NCBI RefSeq assembly: GCF_024679095.1
Contig: NW_026111610.1
Span: 1,129,550-1,193,549, forward strand
Direction: 5' to 3'
Source: Eriocheir sinensis
Lineage: Eukaryota; Arthropoda; Malacostraca; Decapoda; Varunidae
Length of the DNA stretch: 64,000 bases
Notes under the pieces: generated by a model
Database searches by the model: none
The model's input: the letters and a program-made list of their open reading frames with translations, nothing else
What the model was told of the DNA's origin: nothing
Position numbers and translations under genes: made by a program
In this document: positions 42,382 through 52,561 of the stretch, piece by piece
Numbering within the stretch: the stretch's first letter is position 1
Layout: the number at the start of each line of letters is the position of its first letter

Positions 42382-42488
42382 TTTGGTGTACAGAGAAGAT
42401 AGACATTGGTTAAGATCATCTTCGTGTATGGTTCTATTACCACTAAAAATTAATTATAGATGAAGCGTCTGCGAACTCGCTGACCCAT

Positions 42489-43400
42489 ATGGCGTTTGAG
42501 AAGAAGAGCAATAAGAAAGGAGAAGGACATAACAAAAATCAAACCATTGAATCTCAGCGTCGAGAATTAATCAAAGCTTTAAAATCTATCGTTGAACACA
42601 AAACGATGAACATGCCCATCCGAGACGAACAAGCAGATGATATCGTCTATCTTCCCAATTCCGTTGATGTCTCTAAGTTACCAATAAGTCACGACAACCT
42701 GCTAATGTTGACTCGCTATCTCCATTCTATTTTATCACTTGAAAAAATGTCGTTTTTCACAACGGGTATGTTCCAGAGCGCTTATTACTTCATGATGCAT
42801 TGTCTCTCTCCCACTGGTGGGGTGGCTAATCTGCCCCCGCAGGCAGCTGACTCGTTAAAAAATCGATGGTGGAATTACACCAAGAAAAAAGAGGTAGGAG
42901 GATTCGGAGACGAAGAACACCAGCGGCGGCGACGCCGGCATGATGACTCTTCAACTTCCGAAGAGGAGGAGGAGGAGGAGAATGACGACGATGATGATGC
43001 TAATAATGATGATGATACCACCACCACCACTAGTATTAAAGACGTTGACGCATGGAATAATGGGTCGGTGATAAGTCGCACGATACGAGCGTTAGTGAAG
43101 GGTAAAAATTATAAAGATGTCACATCGTTCATCGATCGAACACTACGAGCTTCAGCCGATAACACTGTTGAGAGACACATCATTCGCGTGCTATTGGATC
43201 TTATGCTTCAAGCGTCTGAATCTAATGATGATTTTGAAAGATTCTTTAGGAAGCAGAGGTGGTCTCCGAATGACGGAGTTAACGAAGTTTATTTATTAGA
43301 CAGATATCAAGCCGCTAAATCTGATATTCCAGATGTGACATCGAACAAGAGCAATGTGATACGATTCATTTTTTTATTCGATGTTATCTGCTACAGGTGA
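42489..43400 (+). CDS. Acidic-tract viral-like gene, copy B (longest)
   Basis: 303 codons from ATG at 42489. The shared block ('FEKKSNKKGEGHNKN' to the Glu/Asp tract) is unbroken here. Downstream it keeps a C-terminal half lost in copies A and C ('GSVISRTIRALVKGKNYKD', 'HIIRVLLDLMLQASESN', 'FERFFRKQRWSPNDG'). The 5' part present in A and C (about 75 codons) is absent, and the DNA changes at about 42491 into unrelated sequence, so this ATG is probably secondary. The 3' end runs into CTACAGGTGA repeat sequence. Basic N-terminal region, Arg6 run, then about 20 acidic residues and a Thr5 run. Confidence 0.6.
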   Translation: MAFEKKSNKKGEGHNKNQTIESQRRELIKALKSIVEHKTMNMPIRDEQADDIVYLPNSVDVSKLPISHDNLLMLTRYLHSILSLEKMSFFTTGMFQSAYYFMMHCLSPTGGVANLPPQAADSLKNRWWNYTKKKEVGGFGDEEHQRRRRRHDDSSTSEEEEEEENDDDDDANNDDDTTTTTSIKDVDAWNNGSVISRTIRALVKGKNYKDVTSFIDRTLRASADNTVERHIIRVLLDLMLQASESNDDFERFFRKQRWSPNDGVNEVYLLDRYQAAKSDIPDVTSNKSNVIRFIFLFDVICYR

Positions 43401-44115
43401 TGAGAGAAAGTTAATAATATTTTTTTTTAAATGTTAACCGCTACTGGTGACACGCAGACTCAACTCAATGCGAGCACACACTAAATGTCGACTTAACTCT
43501 ATTGAAGTGAATGTGTGTTTTTGTCTTACGGAGTGTCCAATTCTGAATTTGCAGCAGTTAGACTTTAACTCAAACATTAGACTTACAAAATCAGAATTGC
43601 ACACTCCGTAAGACAAAGACACACATTCACCTCAATAGAGTTTAGTCGACATTCAAGCGAGTACAAAGATGAGAGCAAGTTATAATTTTTTTTTTTTAAA
43701 TGTTAACCGCTACAGGTGACACGCAGACTCAACTCAATGTCGACTTAACTCTATTGAAGTGAATGTGTGTTTTTGTCTTACGGAGTGTCCAATTCTGAAT
43801 TTGTAGCAGTAAGACTTTAACTCAAACATTAGACTTACAAAATCAGAATTGAACACTCCGTACGACAAAGACACACATTCACCTCAATAGAGTTTAGTCG
43901 ACATTCAAGCGAGTACACACACCAGAGATTCAAAGTTACGTATACTCTCTCACATGCGTAATAAAGATGAGAGAAAGACAAAGACACACATTCAGACTCG
44001 ACTCAAGCGAATGCGATGCAGGTAACGTCACATTGTGCACAACACACAACATACACTCGAGATCCAGACTCATCTGCGTGACAATTGTCGAAACAGATTT
44101 AAGAGATGAGTTGAT
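43401..44115. repeat. Two 253-bp units each with a 67-bp-arm hairpin
   Basis: Left arm 43484-43550 pairs with 43587-43653 across a 36-base loop, about 62 of 67 positions matching. The second unit has arms 43737-43803 and 43839-43905. The unit period is 253 bp. Each arm contains GTGAATGTGTGTTTTTGTCT and TACGGAGTGTCCAATTCTGA, the superfamily-1 core. Partial cores continue to about 44010. Size and palindromic structure resemble the homologous regions of large invertebrate DNA viruses, which serve as enhancers or origins. Confidence 0.9.
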
Positions 44116-45472
44116 GTGTGGACCCTGATACCCACTCCTGCCCTGAAGTACGATGGGTACGATCGCATATACAGCCTGTTGGATTACTACGACGAGGTCG
44201 ACTCTCGCAGGAGTGATATTTTCATTACCGCCATCAGCCTCCTGTGTGGCTTGGCTATTCAGTTATTATATGGCACTAGTGGACGTTTGGTGTATGCTCC
44301 TCTTCATCAGTATGTCTACATAGCAGAAAAAGATTACCCTGACGCTATGCATCCGATGGTTGCATTAATAATTAACGATCCTTTAGGGGATGGATGGCAC
44401 ATCTTAAATCAAAAGATTAACAATATGACTGAACTTATGGAATTGAGTGTTAAGTCAATCGTTCATTTCCTATTTCCTATTTTAGAATCAAGAGTGGTTT
44501 TAAAGAGTTCAGGATCTGCAACAACAGAGGGTGTAGGAAATCTAACGGATGAAGATATACGACTCTCGGAAGGTTACATTCACATTAGTAAACTCTCACG
44601 AGATACAATTAATGTAGAAGTTAAACCGATGATAAACAATACTAACATGGGTCTGTTGTTTAACCATACTCATCCACCTTCCATATTCTCATGGTTTGAT
44701 ATCAAGTCAAACGGAAAACTGAGAAACGACAACCAAACCAATTTTACACCGCTGATTTTCACCAGACGTCTCGTTAAAACCAAGATAAGAACTAACAAAA
44801 TCTTGGGCGAGTGGCAAGACAAACTAATTCGCCTAGATAATTTTATACTTAATAGCCAAGGCATTACAACGTACATTGAAAAGAAATTAAACAACATATC
44901 TTACATGATCGGTTCCTACGGTAAATTCATTCGGAGAATCGCTGAAGTCAAATCATCAGCCTGTGTTGAAGACCAACAGTTATTACAGAACGTGGCTCTA
45001 TCTTTGATGGATATCAATTATGACGACAACAAATTTCTGTCCCTGCTAGAATTCCAAAAAAACATTGTTTTGACGATTATGGGAAACACTCCCAATGGTT
45101 TATCGGTAAGAGTCATACGAGTGTTGAAGAAAATGATGTCGGAGATCAAACCCACGACGGTAGAAAAAATAGACTGTTATTGGAAAGGAAAGTCACCAAC
45201 AGCTATTTTTACTCCTGGTGACAGTTCGGATGATATTGACCCTACAAAAAATAAAACATTTAAACCGATGTTCTTGTTCACACCAAAATGTATTTATCAT
45301 TGTTCTACATGAAGTGTTCACATGTACTGTGATGGCGAAGGGAAAATTGAAAACATCGGTATCGATGAAGTTGAGGGGTGGTTGTTTTTGAAAACAGAGA
45401 AAGGAACACACGTCTCTAAGATCCAAAAACCATTAATAGTTGCTGCAGCGACATCTACTCTTCAGAAAAGTC
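44116..45472 (+). pseudogene. Hypothetical viral-like gene, one in-frame stop, 3' truncated
   Basis: ATG near 44116 opens 398 codons ('FITAISLLCGLAIQLLYG', a possible membrane span; 'HPMVALIINDPLGDGWHI'; 'GKFIRRIAEVKSSACVED') to TGA at 45310-45312. The same frame continues with 'YCDGEGKIENIGIDEVEGW' until about 45465, where the superfamily-1 core (CTTTCGAAGCTTCCGATTCG) and the duplicated segment begin. The natural C-terminus is therefore missing. No family recognised. Confidence 0.55.
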
Positions 45473-45479
45473 TTTGTGT

Positions 45480-46405
45480 CTTTCGAAGCTTCCGATTCGT
45501 TAACACTCCAATTAAGTAAATTAAATGTCAAAGTGTGTCCGTGACTTGTAGTTGTAGTTCGAATTAACTTTTAGTTCTTGCAGTTGATTTGAAAGATCTC
45601 AGTGTGGACACGCTACATGTAATGCATAATTTACAATTGATCTGAATGTCGCTTCAAGACTAAAACACATATTCACCCGGAGCCTTCTTAGAAGGTTAAG
45701 AACGTGATAGCGTAAATGTCGTCTATACTCGAATGTGTTTCTGTGCACGATACTGACTTATTTCTACAAACTTTGATGAAGATCTTAAGTCACCATTATT
45801 CCTTGCTGTCAGTATTGTCTAGATATAGTTGAAGAAGAATTGAGATGCAGAACAACAGTATACTTTTTTATTAACTTAAAATATCATAATTATATACATG
45901 TGTGTTATGAAACAAATTTAACAGGGACTAGTTAAACTGTGCAAATCTTGAACCCACCTGACAAACTCTGTGCAAATCCTGACCCCAGTTTCTTCTCCGG
46001 TTAAACTGTGTGTAGATCCTGCCTGTGACAAACTCTTTGCATATCCTGACCCCAGTTTCTTGCACAAACTATGTGCAAGTTTCTTTTCCGTTTAACTTTG
46101 TTCAAACACATTTATTATATAACACTTTAAAAACGTTTCGAAAAATATATTTAAAATATTGGACCCTACTTTAGCTAAACCCTATTTACATACATGTGTT
46201 ACTTAACTCAGAATTTCTTGAGAGTAACAAGAGGTTCTCGAGGTTCCCTTGTGACATGTACAAATGGAATGTGACGATATGGTTTGTTTCTTTTCACCGT
46301 ACGTAATGATACAGGTTTGTTATCTTTGATTAGGTTTAGTGGCTCTTCTATAGGGTTGTTGTCTTTGATTAGGTTTAGTGGTTCTTCTATAGGATTGTTT
46401 TCTTT
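45480..46405 (-). repeat. 3' flank of the p53-family fragment, inverted copy of 23955-24870
   Basis: Directly follows the stop codon of the p53-type gene on the minus strand and carries AATAAA signals, as a 3' untranslated region would. It matches the DNA downstream of helicase copy 3 in reverse orientation. Both copies end at a superfamily-1 core. Confidence 0.8.
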
Positions 46406-46408
46406 TTT

Positions 46409-47108
46409 TTAGTGTTTCCTTTTCTGTATTTTCTGGGCTTCCCTGTTTTTCTTTTCTGAGTTTTCTGGGCTTTCTATTTCTATAATTTCGATGCTTTTCT
46501 GCTCACTCCCCTGTTTGCTTTCTTCTCTCAAGTTCTTCAGCTTTTCTTTGAGCTTCTTCAGATTATTAGAATACATGTTTCTCATGAGCACATCCTGCTC
46601 TTGGTGTACCATCGTGTTTTCGTTTTGTTGACATGGAGCGTCAGGAATGTTCAGGTGAGTGCTGGAGTAAAACTGCATGATCTTCATCATGAACAAGTAC
46701 AACTGACGTCCAACTACCTAGAATGGGAGATTATGATTAGATAAAATGTAAATGCAACTCGTATAGAAGCTATCTCCACTCCTACTTATTATTTTTTTTA
46801 AATCTTTACCTTAATGTTGTAAACTTCATTTAAGTTGGACACATGAGGCTCTGGGTCAACTAGTTTTGGTATTTTTGCGATCTGAAAATACAAGAAAGAA
46901 ATTTGAAGATTCGTATAATAATAATAATGTTTCATCTCAATAAAATATAACATTTATCTAGTCTGGACATTTACCTGAGTCTCAGTTGAATATCTTTTGC
47001 GTTTTAATCTTCTCTTTTTAGAGTTAGCTTGTTCGTCTGTCTTTAAATCTCGTGTCGGACAAGCACAAATCCGCAAGTGAAACACGTCGCGTCCCAGTAC
47101 TGTACCAT
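46409..47108 (-). pseudogene. p53/p63/p73-family gene fragment, three exons with GT-AG introns
   Basis: Exons read on the minus strand: 47108-46975, 46881-46810 and 46717-46409. Introns of 93 and 92 bp begin GTAAAT and GTAAAG and end TTTTCAG and TTCTAG. All three exons join in phase 0. Exon 1 encodes GTVLGRDVFHLRICACP then TRD, the last strand and helix of the p53 DNA-binding domain, with its RxCACPxRD signature, followed by the basic run KKRRLKRKR (nuclear signal). Exons 2-3 give 'NEVYNIK' then 'VVGRQLYLFMMKIMQFY', which fits the tetramerisation strand and helix. The intron just before V-x-GR and the acceptor before GTVLGR sit where vertebrate p53 introns do. Earlier exons are missing. This is a host-type gene, so a partial copy is inferred. 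Confidence 0.8.
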
Positions 47109-47243
47109 CTGTAACACTAACACAAATACAAATGTACTCAAAGTTACAGGAAATCCTTGGATAACTTTTCCTTGATTCACTCCATGAAATCTTTTATCAG
47201 AAATAACATTGGTAATGTAATAGCTATATCCGATCACAAGACG

Positions 47244-48145
47244 ATGAAAGCCAAATCAACGACTGATTGTCTGACGGCGGTGCAGTCTAAGAAGAAAATT
47301 AGACGAAGAAAATGTTGCAACTAACACAAATACTACGGCTACGGTCGTACCTCCTAGTCTTGTTAATGAACCTAGAACTGCATATTCTGAACAAGCTATG
47401 GATGAATTGTCAACATATTACGCTGTGTTACTCTCCAATGTTGACAGATTCAAGCACAAGCACGTAAGATTGGCTTCTCTCATCAAACTGTTAAGTTACT
47501 TGAAAAAGAGAATCAACATAACGGACACGCTCAACACCCTGATTCTAACCCCACCTGTAGAAGTGACGATTTCGGAAAACGGAACCATTCAAGAATCTGT
47601 GGCAAAACTGTTGACACGACAGAGCGATCGGTTGTACGTTGTTGCAGAAGATGATGATGGTGGTGTAGTAGATATCGATCAGCGTATGCGCGATGTTCTT
47701 AACACGCGTCGCAAACTCGAAGAATGTTTGTCGCGTCAACATCTATGCGATATCATGGTGATGGAACAACTCTCTACCCTTTTAGGTGCTATACCATGTT
47801 ACAGTACATACTTACACAAAGCATTCGCGTGGCATTGTAAAGTTGTCATTCGTAACAGACTCGTCGACATGATGCTTTCAGGAGAATCAGACATCACCGA
47901 CACAGCTAAAGAAATTTATGCTAGTCTGAATTTCTTTATTAACTTCCAAATTGATTCGAGATTGTTGTTTGACATAAATGTTAACGATAATACTTTAGAG
48001 TCAATGTCGTTCCTGATAGACAGATTGAATCAAAGTGAATACGACCTCTGCTCGCCTGGTGCTAAACATGTTTGTTTCATTGACGTCCATTCAGACGCCA
48101 GTAAGTTTCCTTTGATGAACACCAAAGGTCATGCGGACTTGTAAG
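47244..48145 (+). pseudogene. Hypothetical viral-like gene, about 300 codons, 5' frameshift
   Basis: ATG at 47244 opens a short basic reading (KKKIRRRK) that closes at TAA near 47325. The adjacent frame is open from about 47280 and becomes the main frame, with ATG at 47398 ('MDELSTYYAVLLSNVDRF') ending at 48144. It contains 'IKLLSYLKKRINITDTLN', 'MEQLSTLLGAIPCYSTYL' and 'AKEIYASLNFFINFQID'. Helical, no motif recognised. The 3' end contains GACTT-GTAAGT, a possible splice donor, repeated at 48205. It is divergent from the p53 fragment, about 130 bp away. Confidence 0.5.
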
Positions 48146-48215
48146 TAAGTGTGGTCAACGCCCCTGGCAGCTTACGTCACCAAAGGTCATGCGGACTTCG
48201 AGGTAAGTGTTATGT
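48112..48215. repeat. Short direct duplication of a gene end with splice donor
   Basis: CACCAAAGGTCATGCGGACT occurs at about 48119 and 48180, followed in the first case by TGTAAGTAAGTG and in the second by TCGAGGTAAGTG. Both contain GTAAGT. Confidence 0.75.
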
Positions 48216-48549
48216 GCAATCAGCGCTATTGCTTACGTCATTGGTGTCATTATTAACCTTGCCAACAACAATATCCAAATTTGGCATGTGTTAACAACCA
48301 TCCCTTATTATCAAGTGATCGGAAAAATAACAACAAGACTAAAAATCACGCAATGCTTCCTGCCATTTTTAGCATGAGCATAACACTCCTTACGATTTAC
48401 GTCATCTCAATCAATCGTGCCGAATCCAACAATGTCCAAATTTAGCTTGATTTGGCATACCTTTATTACATGCCAAAATTGGATAACCACGCTTACGTCA
48501 TTAACAAGTGCGTGATATGCCAAACTACGACTACGTCACAGTATGTATC
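48216..48549. other. AT-rich spacer
   Basis: No gene is visible. Repeated short strings GCTTACGTCA (48174, 48230, 48490) and TTTGGCAT (48277, 48450) occur. GCTTACGTCA anticipates the CRE-like array to the right. Confidence 0.45.
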
Positions 48550-49137
48550 GATAGGAGGTATTGCTTACGTCACTACATGTGTGCGATTATCACCCTCGTG
48601 TTAGAGAATACGTCACAGTATTGATTGTTAGTGCAATTTATACCCTCGTGTTTTTGCAGGTGATTATCACCCTTGTGACTACGTCACAGTATTGTTACGT
48701 CACTACTATTTTTGCAGGTGATTATCACCCTCGTTATTGTTATAGACTACGTCACATTATTGTTACGTCACTACTACATGTGCAATTATCACCCTCGTGT
48801 TTTTACAGGTGATTATCACCCTCGTGTTATTGTTAGACTACGTCACAGTATTGTTACGTCACTACTAATTTTGCAGGTGATTATCACCCTCGTGACTACG
48901 TCACAGTATTGTTACAGGTGATTATCACCCTCGTGTTATTGCTAGACTACGTCACAGTATTGTTACGTCACTACTACATGTGCAATTATCACCCTCGTGT
49001 TTTTACAGGTGATTATCACCCTCGTGTTATTGTTAGACTACGTCACAGTATTGTTACGTCACTACTACATGTGCAATTATCACCCTCGTGTTTTTACAGG
49101 TGATTATCACCCTCGTGTTATTGTTAGACTACGTCAA
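48550..49137. repeat. CRE-like 140-bp array, reverse orientation
   Basis: Units contain TTGTTACGTCACTACTACAT, GACTACGTCACAGTATTG and GGTGATTATCACCCTCGTGT, the reverse complement of the array at 51.2 kb. Each unit has two ACGTCA sites and the dyad GGTGAT-T-ATCACC. The array ends at CTACGTCA, where coding-like sequence of the minus-strand gene begins. Confidence 0.92.
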
Positions 49138-50305
49138 ATCCACTCAACGATTTGATTTGTTTAACAAACATAGCCAAAGATTTATGCAGTAAAATATCGA
49201 CACCTAATACCACAGGTATGTTACGAGAGTAATCGTACGTGGGAGACACCCAGAAGAGAGTGAAATATATCCAGTATACTCTGAACGGCATTGACGATAA
49301 AGTTGCGAACGAATACGTGAATTGACTTAACACCTCTAAGAATACTAGTCAGTATATCGTTGTTGGTTTTGTCGTTGTATTCACTGTTATTGTTTTACCG
49401 GCTATAAAATCAACAAAGGGTTTACTTGGATCGTTAGCCAATGACGACGAGGAGCGCATGATCGTGTCCGTTAAAATCAAACACTCTCTTTCGGTAGGTA
49501 ATGGTGGTGGGGAAGAATGCTGCGATGGTCGCTTCACATCCCAAAGGAACTTCTTGTAAGCGATAACTAAACCTGCGAACCGCAAGGCAGTGCTAGTGTC
49601 ACCATTGACACGCTTCAATTTGTCGTGACTCATTACTTCTTTCAAGACGTACGCTCTTATCTTATCGTCTGACAAATTTAAGAGTCAGCTTTCTCACACG
49701 ATGTAGTTTGGAAAGCCTTGTTCATGACACTAACCCGTTGAGAATCTCTATTAAATTTGGCTTCGTTTTGGATACGATGCTGTTTTGGAATAGTATTTCT
49801 TTTCAAGAGAGGCGGTCCTCAATTGTTTGTAAGCACCGATGACAGTTTGTGCGATGGCCCAGTCCGCCTGTTGACTCAATTCATCAGGTTTCTCAGTTCC
49901 GTATAGTCGTTTAGCCTTGTTGTACCCCATTAGATTGAAAGCCTTTTTAATTTCAACACAGAAGTCGATCAGGTTAAACATTTTTTTTTTATCTGTTTCA
50001 CTTAAAGATGAAGTCTTGTTGTCTTTCGAGATACATCTAAAGAGAATGTTGTTCAACACGAACGACACGAATAACCCGCGTTGCATGAGACTCGAGTTTA
50101 AAAAGATTTCAATGGAATCGTTTTTAAGGAATTTGCACAATACATTCGCCGCTACGTGCAAATGGGACTTGATTCCATTCGCGGCCAGTAAATAATCGTA
50201 TGTGATCGAATGAACACTCTTTTGGTTCATTTCTTTAATCGCTAAAAGTTTGGACGCTATGTAAAGATGTCTTTTATCGTATGAGTCTTTGCTTAACTCG
50301 TTCAT
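49137..50305 (-). pseudogene. Hypothetical viral-like gene, several frameshifts, 3' truncated by the array
   Basis: Likely start at ATG 50305 ('MNELSKDSYDKRHLYIAS') or the upstream ATG at 50368. The first frame runs to 49751 ('YDYLLAANGIKSHLHVAAN', 'FCVEIKKAFNLMGYNKAK'). Coding continues in other frames: to 49349 ('YVLKEVMSHDKLKRVNGD', 'FDFIAGKT'-like segment), then 'SILRGVKSIHVFVRNF' and 'VDILLHKSLAMFVKQIKS' until the CRE-like array cuts it at 49137. About 390 residues remain. No family recognised. Confidence 0.45.
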
Positions 50306-50351
50306 GATTCCAATGTGCACGTCTGACTTACTGTGTTTGTGGGCTTCCACT

Positions 50352-51245
50352 ATGGCACGTAATCTCATGTACTACTATCACAAGTATGATTGTGTGGTGT
50401 GCTCAAAGCCCTTCACCCACCGCGAATTGCAACATGGCAGGACCACATTGATCTTCAGACAACACCATCCCTTCGTCATCAGGGAATTCGCACTGTTGGA
50501 CGATGACATGAACATCATGGATTCACACGTCATCAATAACAAAGCAGCTGCATTCAAAGAAGAGGTTTCACCTGGTGTCTTCAAGTTCATCGATAACAGG
50601 TATGATCCAGTCGTTATCAGTGAAAATGTCGATGAGGATGGGTACCCCTTGTACAGTCCGGTTGAAGACGATGACGTAGTCAACGAGGAGGAGGAGGAGG
50701 AGGATGACGATGACGACGACGAGGACGATAACGAAGAGGAAGAGGAGGAACAGGATGACGAAAAAGACGACAACAACAACGAGGAGGAGGAGGAGGAGGA
50801 GGATAATGAGGTGGACATTCCAGTCTACGCACCTGGTGAAGAGGAGGAGGAGGAGGAGGATGTTCCAGAGGAGGAGTCGGTACCAGTTCCAGAGGAGGAG
50901 ATGGTTCCAGTTCCAGAGGAGGAGTCGGTTCCAGTTCCAGAGGAGGAGTCGGTTCCAGTGAAGGAGGAGGAGTCGATTCCAATCGGTAATGAGCTTGTTC
51001 CCTTCGTTGAAGAGGAGACGACTGAAAATCAGCTATGGCGTGTTAAGACGAGTGTCCTCATCACCCGCAAATTGGTTGCAGTTCCTGGTAATAAGAAGGC
51101 GAATACCAAGCGTCATAATGAGGATACTGACGACTTGCCTGTGCTTGTTTTTGACGTTGCTGCTGCTGATTGTAAATACATTGTTTTTCCGCAAAATCAC
51201 GAGGGTGTTAATTGCACATATAATAGTGACGTAACAATATTGTGA
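50352..51245 (+). CDS. Cys/His N-terminal, Glu/Asp-rich protein, about 297 aa
   Basis: ATG at 50352 starts 'MARNLMYYYHKYDCVVCSK', then FTHRELQHGRTTLIFRQHH. The CxxC with following His residues could bind zinc. The middle is almost pure Glu/Asp with two Asn-containing breaks, then VPVPEEES-type repeats of 8-9 residues. The last 15 or so codons are read from repeat DNA (51187 onward), so the true C-terminus is lost. It is divergent from the minus-strand gene, with the two start regions overlapping if the latter starts at 50368. An acidic, possibly histone- or DNA-mimicking protein is a guess. Confidence 0.55.
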   Translation: MARNLMYYYHKYDCVVCSKPFTHRELQHGRTTLIFRQHHPFVIREFALLDDDMNIMDSHVINNKAAAFKEEVSPGVFKFIDNRYDPVVISENVDEDGYPLYSPVEDDDVVNEEEEEEDDDDDDEDDNEEEEEEQDDEKDDNNNEEEEEEEDNEVDIPVYAPGEEEEEEEDVPEEESVPVPEEEMVPVPEEESVPVPEEESVPVKEEESIPIGNELVPFVEEETTENQLWRVKTSVLITRKLVAVPGNKKANTKRHNEDTDDLPVLVFDVAAADCKYIVFPQNHEGVNCTYNSDVTIL

Positions 51246-51770
51246 CGTAGTCTCTAGATTCTGCAAAAATAGTAGTGATGTAACAATACTGTGACGTAGT
51301 CTAGTAATATCATGAGGGTGATAATCACCTGCAAAATCACGAGGGTGTTAATTGCACATATAATAGTGACGTAACAATATTGTGACGTAGTCTCTAGATT
51401 CTGCAAAAATAGTAGTGATGTAACAATACTGTGACGTAGTCTAGTAATATCATGAGGGTGATAATCACCTGCAAGATCACGAGGGTGTTAATTGCACATA
51501 TAGTAATGAAGTATACTGTGACGTAGTCTTTAAATTATCTGCAAAAATAGTAGTGATGTAACAATACTGTGACATAGTCTAGTAATAACACGAGGGTGAT
51601 AATCACCTGCAAAAAACACGAAGGTGTTAATTGCACATATAGTAGTGACATAATAACACTGTGACGTAGTCTAATAATAACACGAGGGTGATAATCACCT
51701 GCAAAAACACGAGGGTGTTAATTACACATATAGTAGTGACGTAACAATATTGTGACGTAGTCACAATATT
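51187..51770. repeat. CRE-like 140-bp array, four to five units
   Basis: CACGAGGGTGTTAATTGCAC recurs at 51200, 51340, 51480, 51620 and 51710 (the last after a 50-bp deletion). Each unit has AGTGACGTAACAATA, TGTGACGTAGTCTAG and GAGGGTGATAATCACCTGC. Confidence 0.93.
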
Positions 51771-52561
51771 GAGGCGAGCGTCCCGCTCGCCTCAGAATCG
51801 GGCTACTGGCCAGTCTAAAACACACATTCACTCTTTCGCTCTCAACCCAGCATTCAGCGTCCCGCTCGCCTCAGAATCGGGCTACTGGAGAGTCTAAAAC
51901 ACACATTCACCCTTCCGCTCTCAACTGAGCATTCAGCGTCCCGCTCGCCTCAGAATCGGGCTACTGGCGAGTCTAAAACACACATTCACCCTTCCGCTCT
52001 CAACCCAGCATTCAGCGTCCCGCTCGCCTCAGAATCGGGCTACTGGAGAGTCTAAAACACACATTCACCCTTCCGCTCTTAACTGAGCATTCAGCGTCCC
52101 GCTCGCCTCAGAATCGGGCTACTGGCGAGTCTAAAACACATACTCTCCATTCCGCTCTTAACTGAGCATTCAGCGTCCCGCTCGCCTCAGAATCGGGCTA
52201 CTGGCGAGTCTAAAACACACATTCACCCTTCCGCTCTCAACCCAGTATTCAGCGTCCCGCTCGCCTCAGAATCGGGCTACTGGCGAGTCTAAAACACACA
52301 TTCACCCTTCCGCTCTCAACCCAGCATTCAGCGTCCCGCTCGCCTCAGAATCGGGCTAGTGGCGAGTCTAAAACACACATTCACCCTTCCGCTCACAACC
52401 CAGCATTCAGCGTCCCGCTCCCGTACATTCTCAACTATAAGAGAAAAAAATTGCTTAGTGTGAATGTAGTGTTTGTTTTCATGATGTGAATGTATATTTT
52501 CAGTCTTAACGGGCACCAATTCTACTCGCTTGTGCCGTCCATCTCTCTTCACTGACGTTGC
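51771..52561. repeat. 79-bp array and leader, third copy, without its gene
   Basis: Direct copy of 17490-18345: eight or so 79-bp units, then the unique leader with AAGAGAAAAAAATTGCTTAG and TCTTAACGGGCACCAATTCT. It stops at CTTCACTGACGTTG. At 18.3 kb this is followed by the promoter and His/Pro-rich gene, but here it joins the 87-bp array at 52562. Confidence 0.9.

Noticed and set aside
44116..45309. Baculovirus-type helicase or other named core gene
   Set aside because: No Walker motifs or other signature were found in the frame, so no name is given.
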